Source: Diadema setosum (Eukaryota > Echinodermata > Echinoidea > Diadematoida > Diadematidae). Taken from it: DNA of 64,000 nucleotides. The notes beneath the pieces are model-generated. The model was not told the origin of the DNA. It did no database searches and was given only the letters and a program-made list of their open reading frames with translations. A program made the translations under genes and the position numbers. Of this stretch, positions 23,801-35,435 are shown one piece after another. The stretch covers positions 34,980,967 to 35,044,966 of the forward strand of contig NC_092694.1 of NCBI RefSeq assembly GCF_964275005.1, in the 5' to 3' direction. Every line of letters starts with the position of its first letter. Position 1 is the first letter of the stretch.

Positions 23801-25021
23801 CATTGGTATAGGTTGATGTAACACAGCAAAGACTCGATGCCTTAAGGATATAAGTTTTTCTCTGCATTTCACATTTCACATTTCCTGTTATAAGTCTGGT
23901 TTTACTTGCACTAGATCTGACTATTCGTAGAGGTATAGCTAGTATAACCTAGTCTAAAACGATGAGGTATATTATAAAACAATAGACTGCTTTTTATTCG
24001 GAGGGTGGTGGAAATTATCATACTGTCGGTGTTTTTCATACCGACCCTTTTATCACACCGAAGCCTTGGTCGAGGGGTAATAGAAGGGTTGGTATGAAAA
24101 CCACCGAGGGAATGATTATTTCCATAACCATCCTTATGATCAGTCAATATTTGTATACGAACCTCCGCCACTCTGGTTGAACGCAAGCAACTTGAACCAG
24201 TCTGGAATAGCGCTTAAGGTGAAAATCGACTTCACGTTCAAGTACTTTATAATGGATTAAGCTTAAATAAAGAAATAAAGCTTCGATGACATCGAAGCCT
24301 CGTTACCAAAGTAATGCTCAAAACCACATATCAAAGTGGGTTACAAGATCATTTTAATTACTTCCTATAGCCGCCTTATCGCTGTCCAATGAATAAAAAA
24401 TAATGTTCTTTGTTTACATGAAAGTAATTGGGATTATGTTGTTCCCATCAACGAACAACAAAATTGACCAAACATGGGCACACGATAAAGGAAGTGTTCA
24501 AATTCGGCCCTGCTAAAAAAAAAAAAACAACCCAAAAGCAAAAACAAAAACAAAAACAAATATCACGAGGCTATCTTAAGACATCGTATGATCGCTGCCG
24601 TTGAAGTTTCTCAAGCTCCAGCAGCAGCTTCATGACAAGCGATGGCAAAGTCTTGGGGATAGCATAAGAAAAGAAAAAAAAAATGCCCCAGACCTTAAAT
24701 TGCGAAGTTCACTTTCTTGTTGAATTCGTGTGTTCATTTCCCATTTGCAAGGCAATTTGACTCTCAATAGTATAAGACATTGTGTGGCATTTGTGTGTAC
24801 TTCGGGTAAGTTCCTTAAAAAGGCACATCTTCGTATGGCCTTCTTGTGCGGCTCAGTTGCCAGAGCGTCTAGCCTCGAGAGACCTGTAGGCAGCGCACTT
24901 CAAATAGGCTGCTGATTGCTTATTGCCAGCAAGTTACTTAATGACGGTCTCCTCCACCTGCATACCAAAAGATGCGTTGAAATTTATGCCATGTACATTT
25001 ACTACTATCACACATGTAAAT
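23801..25021. other. No gene seen; contains a hairpin repeat and an A-rich run
   Basis: An imperfect inverted repeat centred near 24065 (24004-24130) pairs 'ggaaattatcatactgtcgg' with 'ccgagggaatgattatttcc'; this looks like a small MITE. A purine-rich run lies at 24510-24560. A 60-70 bp piece at 24588-24655 ('gaagtttctcaagctccagc') is repeated, diverged, at 27298-27360. Confidence 0.5.
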
Positions 25022-26210
25022 ACCCAGCAAACACATAATGTTTTCAGACCGTTTCCAAAACGATTTCTTTTTTAATTGAGGTTCCGTACGTCTTCGTATA
25101 AAATGGACGTTTTTAAAACGTACATACAACGTCAAAGTTGGGACTTAGCATTTACTGCTAACGGATAACGTTTTTTAAAAACGTCAATGGACGTTACAAA
25201 ACATTTTTATTATGTCTGTTACGTCTTCGTCCTTTACAGACGTCCACAAAACGTTTTTATTAGGTGTGCTACGTCGACTTCGTCTTTAATGAACGTTTAA
25301 AAACATTTTTATTTGGTCTGCTGCGTGTTCGTCATTGGTTTCTTTATTATGAATATTCATGCCTATTTATGAATATTCAATTAAGAAAAAAATAAGATTT
25401 GAAAAATAGTGGAAAAAGATAAAAGACATTGAAATCTAAAGATTTATGCTGGGATCAAACTTTCTGTGTTAACAATATTGTACCTACGTTATTGTTCAGT
25501 TATTCCAATTTCAAATTGTGTTATGAAAAGGTATTTTCATATGTTGATTATAAAGGTGTGTGATATAATTTTAGTAACCATGTCTTCATGCATTACAACA
25601 TTTGCTGGTATATAAAAGAACGTGATACAGATACATCAACTGGGAATAGGATGTAGTATAGATATAGGTGGTAGGACATTAGGAACAAGTTAGGAAAGGA
25701 TTATATAGGAATAGGGTACATTAATCCCAGATTGTGCCTGTATCAACTCAAAGCTATACTTCTTTTTAAATGCCCAATAAAAATAAACATTAGACGTTCT
25801 TAAAAGGTTTTCTGGACGTTCTAGACGGATATGAAAGGTGGTCTAAACGTTTTGGAACGGGTCACAAGACTTTTTTAGACGTTCTTAAAACGTTTTTTGA
25901 ACGTTCTCTACGGTTTTCAAAGGTTTTCTGGACGTCCGCAGAACGTCCACAGAACGTTTTGAATATTCTGAAAAGGTTTTACTGACGTCTATAAAGGTTT
26001 TTTTGCAGGTCCTTGAAAATTCTGAAAGGTTTTTTATTGTTTTTTTAAACGTTTAAAAAACGTTTTTATAACGTCCATTTGAAACGTTTTAAATACGTCG
26101 AAAACCTTCCACATAAAGACATTCTGAAAACGTTTTGACAAAACGATCCTAATAACGAACTTGGAAAGTTTCAAGAACGTTCAGAAAACGTCCAAATGTT
26201 AGCTGGGTTT
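25022..26210. mobile_element. Non-autonomous element with ACGTTTT-rich arms, about 1.2 kb
   Basis: The ends are inverted: 'acccagcaaacac' at 25021 against 'tgttagctgggt' at 26197-26208. Both arms are full of AACGTTTT/ACGTCC words in opposite orientation (25030-25330 and 25790-26200), with an AT-rich non-coding centre. Ends of the CCCAGC(A/T)AACA type with this composition are familiar from invertebrate repeats, but I cannot name the superfamily. Confidence 0.65.
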
Positions 26211-26467
26211 CGACGGTATTTCTTTTGAGTACTCTTGATCATTCTTTGATGTTAAAATCCCTGATTTTGTCATACTGATTTCATTTGCACAGTGGAGAAA
26301 TAAAAACAAACTGAAGCTTAACGCAGACGTCACACTGTCCCAACATTGAGCAAAGGTGGACACACGATGAATTAAAGAATATTTTCAAGTTTGGTTCTGA
26401 TCGTATAAACAGTGGATCATTCATAATGACATCTAAAGGGGATCTATAGTTTTGGTTGAGCCCTAAT
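26211..26467. other. No gene seen
   Basis: Short AT-rich spacer between two hairpin-type elements. An 89-codon minus-strand frame across it runs into the next hairpin and is not protein-like. Confidence 0.45.
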
Positions 26468-26775
26468 TTCAGGTTTCTAACATATTTTGGTGAGATAATG
26501 AGAAACCTCTTATGAATATGAAAGAGCATGTAATTCCATGAGGAATTCAACGTTTATTTGATGAAAATTGGTTTTGAAATGGCTGAGATATCCAAAAACA
26601 GAGCGATTCTAATAAGTGTGGGACCCGCACTTTATTACGATCGCCTTGTTTTACTTTGTTTTTGGATGTTTCAGTCATTCCAAATCCGATTTTCATCAAA
26701 TAAACTTTGAATTCCTCTTAAAATGGTATGCTCTGTACTATTTCATAAGTGTGTTCTTGGTATCTCGCAAAAAGT
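26468..26775. mobile_element. Hairpin MITE centred on a short unique core
   Basis: The left arm (26468-26607) and right arm (26639-26775) are imperfect complements. For example 'tttatttgatgaaaattgg' at 26552 pairs with the complement near 26690-26708, and 'gatatccaaaaacag' pairs with 'ctttgtttttggatg'. The core 'gtgtgggacccgcac' is itself palindromic. It abuts the next MITE directly. Confidence 0.7.
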
Positions 26776-26777
26776 TA

Positions 26778-27245
26778 AAGGAGACCTCCGGATAATTTTC
26801 AGATTTTTACATTTGAACAACGATAAATTAGTGATACTGAGGACAGAGTTTCAGAATTTATGATAATTGGGATGAAAGAATAAGGACATTTTCAAAATTT
26901 AGAACAAATTGCAATGAACAAGGCTGATGACATGACAGAGTCACAATAAGAATGCATGAGTCAGGGCTCGAGGAAGCAGAACAAAAGAAGAAGGCATGCA
27001 TAGATTATACACAGGTGAACTTGCAAGCACACGGTATTGTAATAGAATTACACTGCTACATATCTGAAATATGTGAACCTCCTATGTCATCATCCTTGTT
27101 CAGTGTAATTTGTTTGAGGTTCTTCAAAGTGTTGTTTCTCTGCTCAAGAACTACAATAAATTCCACAAATCTATGCATGGAGTTATCTATTTATGTACTA
27201 CAAGATGTGAAACTATGAAAATCGTCTGGAATGTCCCTTTAAAAG
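26778..27245. mobile_element. Hairpin MITE of the 'AAAGGAGACCTCCGG' family (full copy)
   Basis: Left arm 26778-26945 and right arm 27075-27245 pair over most of their length ('acaaattgcaatgaacaagg' against 'ccttgttcagtgtaatttgt'). The ends are AAAGGAGACC and, inverted, AAAGGGACAT. TTAA-like sequence lies at both ends. Related pieces sit inside FB-A (8668-9078) and FB-B (44462-44765). Confidence 0.75.
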
Positions 27246-27704
27246 CCCAATTCTCATCTCCACCAATATTGTACCATCCCTTTAAGCCATAGTATGACTG
27301 CCGGCGGAGTTTCTCAAAATGCAGCAGCAACTTCGTGAGCGATTGCAAAAACTTTATAAGCCATTATATTTCGTTTGCTTCGTTAGTCCGTCTGGTAAAC
27401 TTTTTTTTTCCCCTTCCACAGGGTGTTTTATTCATACACATATTCAGAAAGTCACATTTACATTATCCTGCATTAGGTAATACTTTCAGAAAAAAGAACA
27501 ACCTGTGGAAGTAGTTTTCAAATGAATAACACACAATAGACTACGAAAGACAAATAGCAAAACACACACGGGAGAGGGCGTGCTAACCAAAACTCGGTTG
27601 CTTACCCGAAGAGTCTCAAGCGACCCCTCAACGACAATTAAAAATAAAATAAACCCAAAAAGAAGCTCCATGGGAATACCTACCCCCAGAGTACTTAGAA
27701 AAAT
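27246..27704. other. No gene seen
   Basis: AT-rich DNA with a T run at 27402-27411. It contains the diverged repeat shared with 24588-24655. Confidence 0.45.
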
Positions 27705-30700
27705 GTTTGCAAACCGAGATGCCACGAAATGGTGGCACCTCTGCGTGAAACAATTAAAATTAGCATGTACACACTGCTTTCAAATACTAGTACACCTCTG
27801 TAGCCCGCGTATACCTCGTACCAACATATTCGTGTCTGTCATGCATCTCGGGCCGAGGGAACCCTGAAAATACTTCAAACAAAACTACCATATGTCATAA
27901 ACATGTATATATTATGCATACATGTATGTATAAACATATAATATATAATCACACATCCATATCCATACACACACATGCACATACATGTATGATATACATT
28001 TTTGCAACCCAGTCATGAATAAACCATCCTGTGTGAACATTCACAGGTGTTGAAAACCAACCTGTCCCTTTCCACCATGCAAATACATAGCCCCATATTC
28101 AAAAGGAAAACATGTGGAATATCTGCCTATTCATTTGCACGTTCATGCATGTCAAAAAACATCACCCCTGGTAAACACGAACAATTCTCTGTTCAATACC
28201 ACTGCATATCAGCAAAGCAAATTGAAACTAACTCTTAACATAATATAAGAATCACTATTAACTTTAACATCCATATTGTCTTGATTACACTGACCCCAAG
28301 TGATATCCACCTCCATTTAAAAGAAATATACCTCTGTGTGACACAATTGCAATTAGCATGTGTCATCCCTTCACAGTACACTTGTATAACAGGTGTCATG
28401 CACAAACCGAGACGCAGGCAGGCAGGGGAATGATGGCACCTCTGCGTGACACAATTACAATTAGAATGTACATGTACACAGTTTTCAAATACACCTCTGC
28501 AGCCCGCAGATATATGCTTTTTACCGACATACTCATGCCTGTTATGCATATCAGGCCAAGTGAACCCTGAAAATACTTCAAACAAACTTCAATAATGTCA
28601 CATACATGTATATATTATGCATGCGTGTGTTTTATAAACATAGAAACACATCCTTGTCCATACCCACACATGCACACACATGTAGATACGTATATTTGCA
28701 ATCCAATCATGAATAGACCAACCTGTGTGAACTTTCACAAGTGCTAAAACCCAACTGTCCTTTCAAACCGTTCAAGAACAATGCCTCATATTCAAAAACA
28801 AAAGGAAACTTACGGAATATCTGGCTATTCATTTGCACTTTCATGCATGACAGAAACATCACCCCTGGTAAAAACGAACAATTCTCCGTTCAATACCACT
28901 CCATATCAGCAGAGCAAATTGAAACAAACTCTTAACATATTAAAATCACTATTAACTTTAGCATCCATTATTGGCTTGATCACATTGACCACAAATAATA
29001 CCACCGCCATTTTGATGAAATATTTTCCTGTGCATAACACAATTACAATTAGCATGTGTCATCCCTTCACAGTACACTTGTACAGCAGGTGTCATGCACA
29101 AAACGAGATGCAAGGGAATGGTGGCACCTCTGCATGACACATTTGCAATTAGAATGTACTCAGTTTTCAATTACACCTCTGCAGCCAGAAGACCTATGCT
29201 TTTTATCAAAATGCTAGTGTCTGTTTTGCATATCAGGCCAAATGAACCCTGAAAAATACCTTAAACAAACTACCATAATGTCATATACATATAATGCATG
29301 CATGTATTCTATAAACATAGAAACACATCCTTTTCGGTACCCACACATGCACATACATACGTATATTTGCAACCCAATCATAAATAAACCTACCTGTGTG
29401 AACTTTCACAGGTGTTCAAAAGCAAACCGTCCTTTCAGACCATGGAAACACACAGCCCCATATTCAAAACAGGAAACTTAAACGGAATATCTGGCTATTC
29501 ATTTGCACGTTCATGCATATCAGAAACACCACCCCTGGTAAACACGAACAATTCTCCGTTCAATACCACTCCATATCAGCAGAACAAATTGAAACAAACT
29601 CTTAACATATTAAAATCACTATTAACTTTAGCATCCATTATTGTCTTGATCACACTGACCACAAATAATACCGCCGCCATTTAGATGAATATTTTCCTGT
29701 GCATAACACAATTACAATTAGCATGTGTCATCCCTTCACAGTACACTTGTACAGCAGGTGTCATGCACAAAACGAGACGCAAGGGAATGGTGGCACCTCT
29801 GCATGACACATTTACAATTCGAATGTACTCAGTTTTCAATTACACCTCTGCAGCCCGAAGACCTATGCTTTTTATCAAAATGCTAGTGTCTGTTTTGCAT
29901 ATCAGGCAAAAAATGAACCCTGAAAAATACCTCAAACAAACTACTATAATGTCATAGACATGTACATATTATGCATGCATGTATTCTATAAACATGGAAA
30001 CACATCCTTTTCAGTACCCACACATGCACATACATACGTACACGTGTACATGTATGCAACCCAATCATGAATAAACCAACCTGTATGAACTTTCACAAGT
30101 GTTAAAAACCAAACCGTCCTGCCAACCCTGCAAAAACACAGCCCCATAATTAAAAGAAAAAAAAAAAGAAACTTACAGAATATCTGGCTATTCATTTGCA
30201 TGTTCTTGCATGACAGAAACATCACCCCTGGTAAACACGAACAATTCTCCGTTCAATACCACTCCATATCAGCAGAGCAAGTTGAAACAAACTCATAACA
30301 TATTTAAATCACTATTAACTTTACCATCCATCATTGTCTTGATTACACCGACCACAAATAATACCGCCGCCATTTAGATGAAATATCTACCTGTGAATAA
30401 CATAATTACAATTAGCATGTGCAATCCCTTCACAGTACACTTGTACAGCAGGTGTCATGCATAAAACGAGACGCAAGGGAATGGTGGCACCTCTGCATGA
30501 CATTGAACGTTGTTTTCTCTGCAACCCGCAGACCAATGCTTTTTACCAACATACTCGTGTCTGATATGTATATCAGGCCAAGTGAACCCTGAAGATGAGC
30601 TATTAAGATGCTTCAAACAAACCACCATAATGTCTTAGACATGTACATATTATGCATGCATGTGTACAATAAACATTAAACGCACATCAATATCCCTGCA

Positions 30701-31000
30701 CACACATGCACATACATACATGATACATGTATTTGCAACCAAATCAAGAATAAGGTGTGAAAACCAACCCGTCCCTTCCAGCCATGCAAGAGTAAAGCTC
30801 CATGTTCAAAAAGACAACACATTCCTGCATGACAGAAATCACCACCCCTAGTAAATACGAACAATTCTCTGTTCAATACCACTCCATATTATCAGCAAAA
30901 AAATATTGAAACAAGTTCGTAAAACGTAACATTATTAGATCAGTATTAATTGTTTACATCCATATTATTTTGATAGTGATATCCGTCTCCATTTACAAAA
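27705..31000. repeat. Long tandem array, almost 5 copies of a roughly 680-bp unit
   Basis: The landmark 'tatattatgcat' recurs at about 27907, 28611, 29288 (shortened), 29968 and 30646, giving a period of about 670-705 bp. Other unit landmarks are 'atcacccctggtaaacacga', 'tcttaacatattaaaatcac' and 'ggtggcacctctgcatgaca'. The first copy (27705-27900) and last (to about 31000) are partial. Internal copies 2-4 are more alike than the outer two, as expected for arrays evolving by unequal exchange. Many open frames of 60-118 codons repeat with the unit; none has recognisable domains, and frames are not kept between copies. Confidence 0.9.
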
Positions 31001-31210
31001 AGTATCTGCGGAGCGGCGTCTTCTCTGAGCAGCACCTGTCAACCTACATGTGTATGCATATGCAACTACAAGTGTACTGTACAACATCAATATTTCGTTT
31101 TATTTTTTCCAGGAATCTGGCACATGGGCTGTTGTTCATAGCTGTTTGAATTCATTAATTATTCTTGCCAAAATGTCGAAGGAAAAAAAAAAATCATTCG
31201 CTCACTGGTC

Positions 31211-31345
31211 GCCAAGCTGCAGTGGAACCCTTTTCCTTACATTCGAGCTGTAGTTTGACTCCAACTAGTTTAATTCGTGTTGATTTGTTTTCTTTTTTCC
31301 GCAGTTGATATGCCGTCTGCTCCAGCGTGAAACGCCGTCTCTTAA
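31211..31345 (-). pseudogene. LINE ORF1, C-terminal part (split by the TTAA element)
   Basis: The minus-strand frame from the TTAA site reads LKRRRFTLEQTAYQLRKK and on to RIKLVGVKLQLECKEKGS, ending in a stop at about 31211. This is the usual basic C-terminal domain of L1/CR1-type ORF1 RNA-binding proteins. It continues, in frame and without loss across the duplicated TTAA, the part at 34319-35160 that ends RIVTDLPAQ. No ORF2 is recognisable beyond it; sequence below about 31120 passes into the 680-bp array. Confidence 0.75.
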
Positions 31346-31359
31346 GGACGTTCCTCAGT

Positions 31360-33110
31360 TAAAGTGAAATCCATGTCATTTTCTTGAAACTTTCCATACC
31401 GTAACTTTGACCCATCCGAAGCACAAATATGTAAATAAAACCATAGGTTCATGTGCTTGCTTTTCTTCTACGGGACTTTGAAGAATATGACTAACCTGCC
31501 GTCCTGTACCAAAATGATAGCGTTACGTGATCAAGACCATGATTGGCAACAAAATCTGCAATGACAAACGTAAATCCCCATAATTCTTTCAAAATCCACG
31601 TTATTTTCTCCAAATTTGCAAGAATTGCAGAAAAGGGTACCCAAAACGAGGAAAAGGTTTTAAAGTTAGGGTTTACACTCTCATTCTTCAGCAAGCAGCG
31701 CCCTCACGCGGCAGAAAACACCGAAATCTCTCAAATCCTTCTCATCGACGTTTTCTGTTAGGGGTGAGCAAAAGGACAACGTTCATAAAACTTATGCTGT
31801 ACATTCAAAACCCATGTCAATTTCACGAAACTTTACCAAATTGTAGACAGAGGCTTACTTATTCCAGAAAAAGAATCAAAAGTGGGGGTTCATGTGCTCG
31901 TTTTTGTGCTAGCAGCGCCCCTATGCGACATATCATCGTAAGTCCCCCAAATCTGGTCAGGAACCTATGCAGGGATGCCCTGACAGGGTGGGTTCATAAA
32001 ACTTATGCTGTACATTCAAAACCCATGTCAAATTCATGAAAATTGACCAAATTGTAGAAAAAGGCTCACTAATACCAGAAAAACAATCAAAAGTGGGGGT
32101 TCATGTGCTCGTTTTTGTGCTAGCACCGCCCTCATGCGACATATACTATAGTACGACCCCAAAATCTGGTTAGGAACCTATCCAAAGTCGCCCTAACAGG
32201 GTGGGTTCATAAATCTCATGTTGTACATTCAAAACCCATGTCATTTTCACGAAACTTAGCCAAATCATAGAATAAGGCTTACTTATTCCAGAAAAATAAT
32301 CAAAAGTGGGGGTTCATGTGCTCGTTTTTGTGCTAGCAGCGCCCTCATGCGACATATATCATCGTAAGTCCGCAAAATCTGGCCAGGAACCTATGCAGGG
32401 ATGCCCTGACAAGATGAGTTCATTGGGCTTATGCTGTTCATTCAAAACCCATGTCAATTTCACCAAACTTGACCAAATTGTAGACGAAGGCTTATACTAA
32501 TTCCAGAAAAATAATTGAAAGTTGGGGTTCATGTGCTCGTTTTTGTGCTAGAAGCGCCCCCAAGCGACATATATCATCGTAAGTCCCCAAAATCTGGTCA
32601 AGAACCTATGCAGGGATACCCTGACAAGTGGGTTCATAAAACTTATGCTAGCTGTTCATTCAAAACCCATGTCATTTTCACGAAACTTTGCCAAATTATA
32701 GAAGAAGGCTTACTAATTCCAGAAAAACAATAAAAAGTGGGGGTTCATGTCCTAATTTTTGTGTTGGCAGCATCCCCAGATGATAGAAATCACCTCACCG
32801 GACCCCAAAATCTGGTTATAAACCTCTCGTGGGTGTCCTGATTATAGGTGGGGTTCGTGAATGTCATGCTGTACATTCAAAACCCATGTCAATTTTACGA
32901 AACTTTATCAAATTGTAGAAGAAGGGTTACTTAATGCAGAAGAATTGTAAAAATGGGGGGTTCATGTGCTCGTTTTAGTGCTAGCAGAGCCTTCTTGCGA
33001 CGGAAATCATCGTAAGACCCCCAAATCTGGTCAGGAACCAATGCAGGGATATACCCTGCTAGGATGCATGAATCTCATGCGGTTCACTCGAAACCCCATT
33101 TTCTTTAAAA
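31360..33110. repeat. Tandem array inside the TTAA element, 8-9 copies of a roughly 214-bp unit
   Basis: The landmark 'gggggttcatgtgctcgttt' recurs at about 31886, 32096, 32310, 32523, 32737 and 32955. The landmark 'ttcaaaacccatgtca' recurs with the same period. Two more diverged units lie at 31360-31765. Short open frames repeat with the unit and are not genes. Confidence 0.9.
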
Positions 33111-34058
33111 AGAAAAAAAAAAACACACACACACACAAACAAACAAAAAAACATGTCACAATTGCAGTGATATGGTGACAAATATTCAGAAAGAAAGTTC
33201 CATGTGCGTTTTTGTCATCATTTCCCTTCCACAGCCATAATGATATTATGTGGATGCAAGCGTGGAAAACTCCATATTATTGATATGCACGCTGCCACGC
33301 TTGTTTGTTTGTTTTACCCACTTGCTGTAACCATGTACAAAAAGTGATAATGGAGAAAAAAGAATGAATATAAGGAAATGGGAGTTTTGGCATTAGTCTG
33401 ACGGTCCTCCAAATGAAAAACAAATCTTAATACAATGACGTTGATTGTAGAATGCATGTGTTGGTTGTTGCAGTGGTTGGTAAAGTGCGTATTGTAAGCT
33501 ATTATATGGAGAAGTACCTTCAAAAAAAAATTATTCTCCTTTTGTTACACCAGATTTGGTAATAAAAAATATAATATATGAATGGTGAAAGTGATGAATA
33601 GTCTTGTTTGATAACACTTTCGTGACCTTGTATTTTGTAACCAAAAATAAAAAAACCCAATATTTTGTATTACTATAGTAATGACAAGTTTAGATCTAAT
33701 TTAGATTTTAACAGAGACACTCAGATTGTTTTAGCTGCTAGACCTAAAGATGAAATGTGTGTCATATGCTTGTATTTGTTGTTGTTGTTGTTATTGTTGT
33801 TGTTGTTGGTGTTGTTGTTTTAACACCTAGTCCAATAGACTAGTGAGCCTTAGACCCCGACTAGGGCCTATAGGCCCTTGGTACCTTAGCACTCGACTTT
33901 ACCATGTTGATGACCGGATAATGAACTTCATGTGACAAAACAGATCTATGGATTGAAAATGGAAACAGCTCAGTTCCACTTGGCAAGCTTCGCGATTCCG
34001 TCAATCAGTGTTGTGCTACAATGACCATGTATATGCGGCTCGGACCGCTGAACTTTGC
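33111..34058. other. Middle of the TTAA element; no gene seen
   Basis: An A/CA-rich run lies at 33105-33160 and a (TTG)n microsatellite at about 33778-33822. The rest is AT-rich and without protein-like frames. Confidence 0.55.
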
Positions 34059-34314
34059 GTGGTATGTACAGATTGTAACGCGTACAGTCGGCACGCGAGC
34101 CGAGCGAGGCCGCCCAGCGCCGCTGCCCGGCGCGGCCGCGGTGGGGAGCTGTCGGGTATCCGTACGTACACATACCACACTCTAGTTCGATCTACTAGCA
34201 GCTGCTCAGCTCAGCTAGCTCAGCTCATCACTCGTGCGTGCGCTTCTACGCTCTTTGTTACGTCACTGACACCTGCGCAGCTAGGATGCGCACAGACTCA
34301 ACTGAGGAACGTCC
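34059..34314. promoter_or_regulatory. CpG-rich segment at the right end of the TTAA element
   Basis: The composition changes sharply to GC-rich with many CpG and GCGC words, including 'ggcgcggccgcgg' near 34130. In an AT-rich, CpG-poor neighbourhood this could be a promoter-like or unmethylated island. It could equally be a GC-rich transposon end; no TATA box or start site can be assigned. Confidence 0.3.
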
Positions 34315-34318
34315 TTAA

Positions 34319-35160
34319 GTTGCGCGGGAAGATCGGTGACAATGCGGAAAGTCGGACGGGGGGTGAGCGGGTCCCTGGGATTGGTTGCTCGCACCTGGGC
34401 TTGTTGAAAAGCGCTGAGTACTGCGTCACGATCAATCATGGATCCGAAACGTACAATGATAGGGTCGGGTCCACGCTGCCCTTCTCCCCCCCCCCCCCCC
34501 CCCCGGGGGAGGTCGACGTGGAAGACGGTGGGCGTTCACCAGAAACATGTTGTTGGCCTCTTCCGATGAAAATTTCAGCTCCTTTATCATATTCCTCACA
34601 GCTTCAATAGTTGTTACTCAAGACTTTTTTTCTACCCCATATATCAGTAGGTTCATTTTTCTGTCGTGGATCTCAAGAGCAAGGATCTTTTCTCTCAGTT
34701 CAGTTTCAACTTTCGCATTCTCCTTTTTCATTTCAGCGGAAGAATCGGCAGCTGCCACCTGTAGATCCGTTAATGACGCACGCATATCAGATAATTCACT
34801 TCTCATTGCAACTATATTGGTATTGAGAGAGTCAAGTTTATCAATGATTTTGTTACTTGTTTCGTGGAAGACAGCTCGACTTACCCAGTCAACTGGGGAT
34901 GACGCCATATTTGAATTCGCTGAGTCGTCCACAGAATGTACGGGGCTATCGTCCATGGTATGTATAGGCCTGTCGTTCGTGGAGTGTATGGGCCTGGCGT
35001 CCGTTTGTTGTACAGGTGAAGATGAGACGTCTGCAGCTTGTGTGCGTGGGTTTGTCCGAGTTGCCACGGTGGGTCGAGCTGGGGTTTTTCCTTTTTCCCG
35101 TTTTTGCCGGAGCGAATATGGTTTTCTCGATGGCACTTTTTCTCCTTTTCTCGTAGTCAT
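34319..35160 (-). pseudogene. LINE ORF1, N-terminal and central part (L1/CR1-type)
   Basis: ATG at 35160 opens a 180-codon minus-strand frame: a basic start (MTTRKGEKVPSRKPY), a Ser/Thr/Asp-rich linker with repeated 'RPIHS.D' motifs, a coiled coil from about residue 95 to 165, and the RRM-type entry HDRKMNLLIYGVEKK. A stop follows, then further ORF1 similarity in the same frame (IEAVRNMIKELKF, NMFLVNAHRLPRR). After a poly-G run at about 34483-34507 comes DPIIVRFGSMIDRDAVL and RIVTDLPAQ up to the TTAA site. So one internal stop and one slippage-prone G tract have disabled it. ORF1 proteins coat LINE RNA. The C-terminus lies at 31211-31345. Confidence 0.8.
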
Positions 35161-35242
35161 AGTAGGTTACAAAACTACGGGGTGTAACTAGTTCATTTGT
35201 ATGTTATTTCGATGAATTTGGGGTAGACTTCCCGGAGCTTCA

Positions 35243-35435
35243 CAAAAATACCTCCTCAAACCTCCATAGCCCCTCAAACCTCCATAGCCCCTCAAACCTC
35301 CACAGCCGCTCAAACCTTCATAGCCTTCAAACCTCCATAGCCCCTCAAACCTCCATAGCCTCTCAAACCTCCATAGCCTACTCAAACCTCCATAGCCTTC
35401 AAACCTCCATAGCCTCTCAAACCTCCATAGCCTAC
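35243..35435 (-). repeat. 18-bp tandem repeat upstream of the LINE ORF1
   Basis: About eleven copies of 'cctccatagcccctcaaa' or one-base and short-indel variants. It lies about 80 bp before the ORF1 start on the minus strand, in the position of a LINE 5' untranslated region. The Gly-rich open frame across it is a by-product. Confidence 0.85.

Larger units (their letters stand above)
31346..34314. mobile_element. TTAA-flanked non-autonomous DNA transposon, 2969 bp
   Basis: Terminal inverted repeats GGACGTTCCTCAGTT are identical at both ends (left 31346, right ending 34314). TTAA lies immediately outside each (31342-31345 and 34315-34318). The insertion interrupts a LINE ORF1 codon-perfectly: removing it and one TTAA restores the frame. 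TTAA targets are typical of piggyBac and Kolobok elements; no transposase is encoded, so the superfamily is open. The left half is a roughly 214-bp tandem array, the middle AT-rich with a TTG microsatellite, and the right end CpG-rich. Confidence 0.85.

Noticed and set aside
28781-29137. 118-codon ORF as a secreted or transmembrane gene
   Set aside because: It recurs with frame breaks in each 680-bp unit; pure repeat artefact.
34008-34610. 200-codon plus-strand open frame
   Set aside because: It lies across the end of the TTAA element and antisense to the LINE ORF1, is GC-driven, and includes a poly-Pro run from the C tract; no domain.
35188-35385. Glycine-rich short ORF ('GGLRGYGG' repeats) resembling an antimicrobial or shell peptide
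   Set aside because: Simple translation of the 18-bp DNA repeat; no signal peptide and frame breaks with each unit-length variant.
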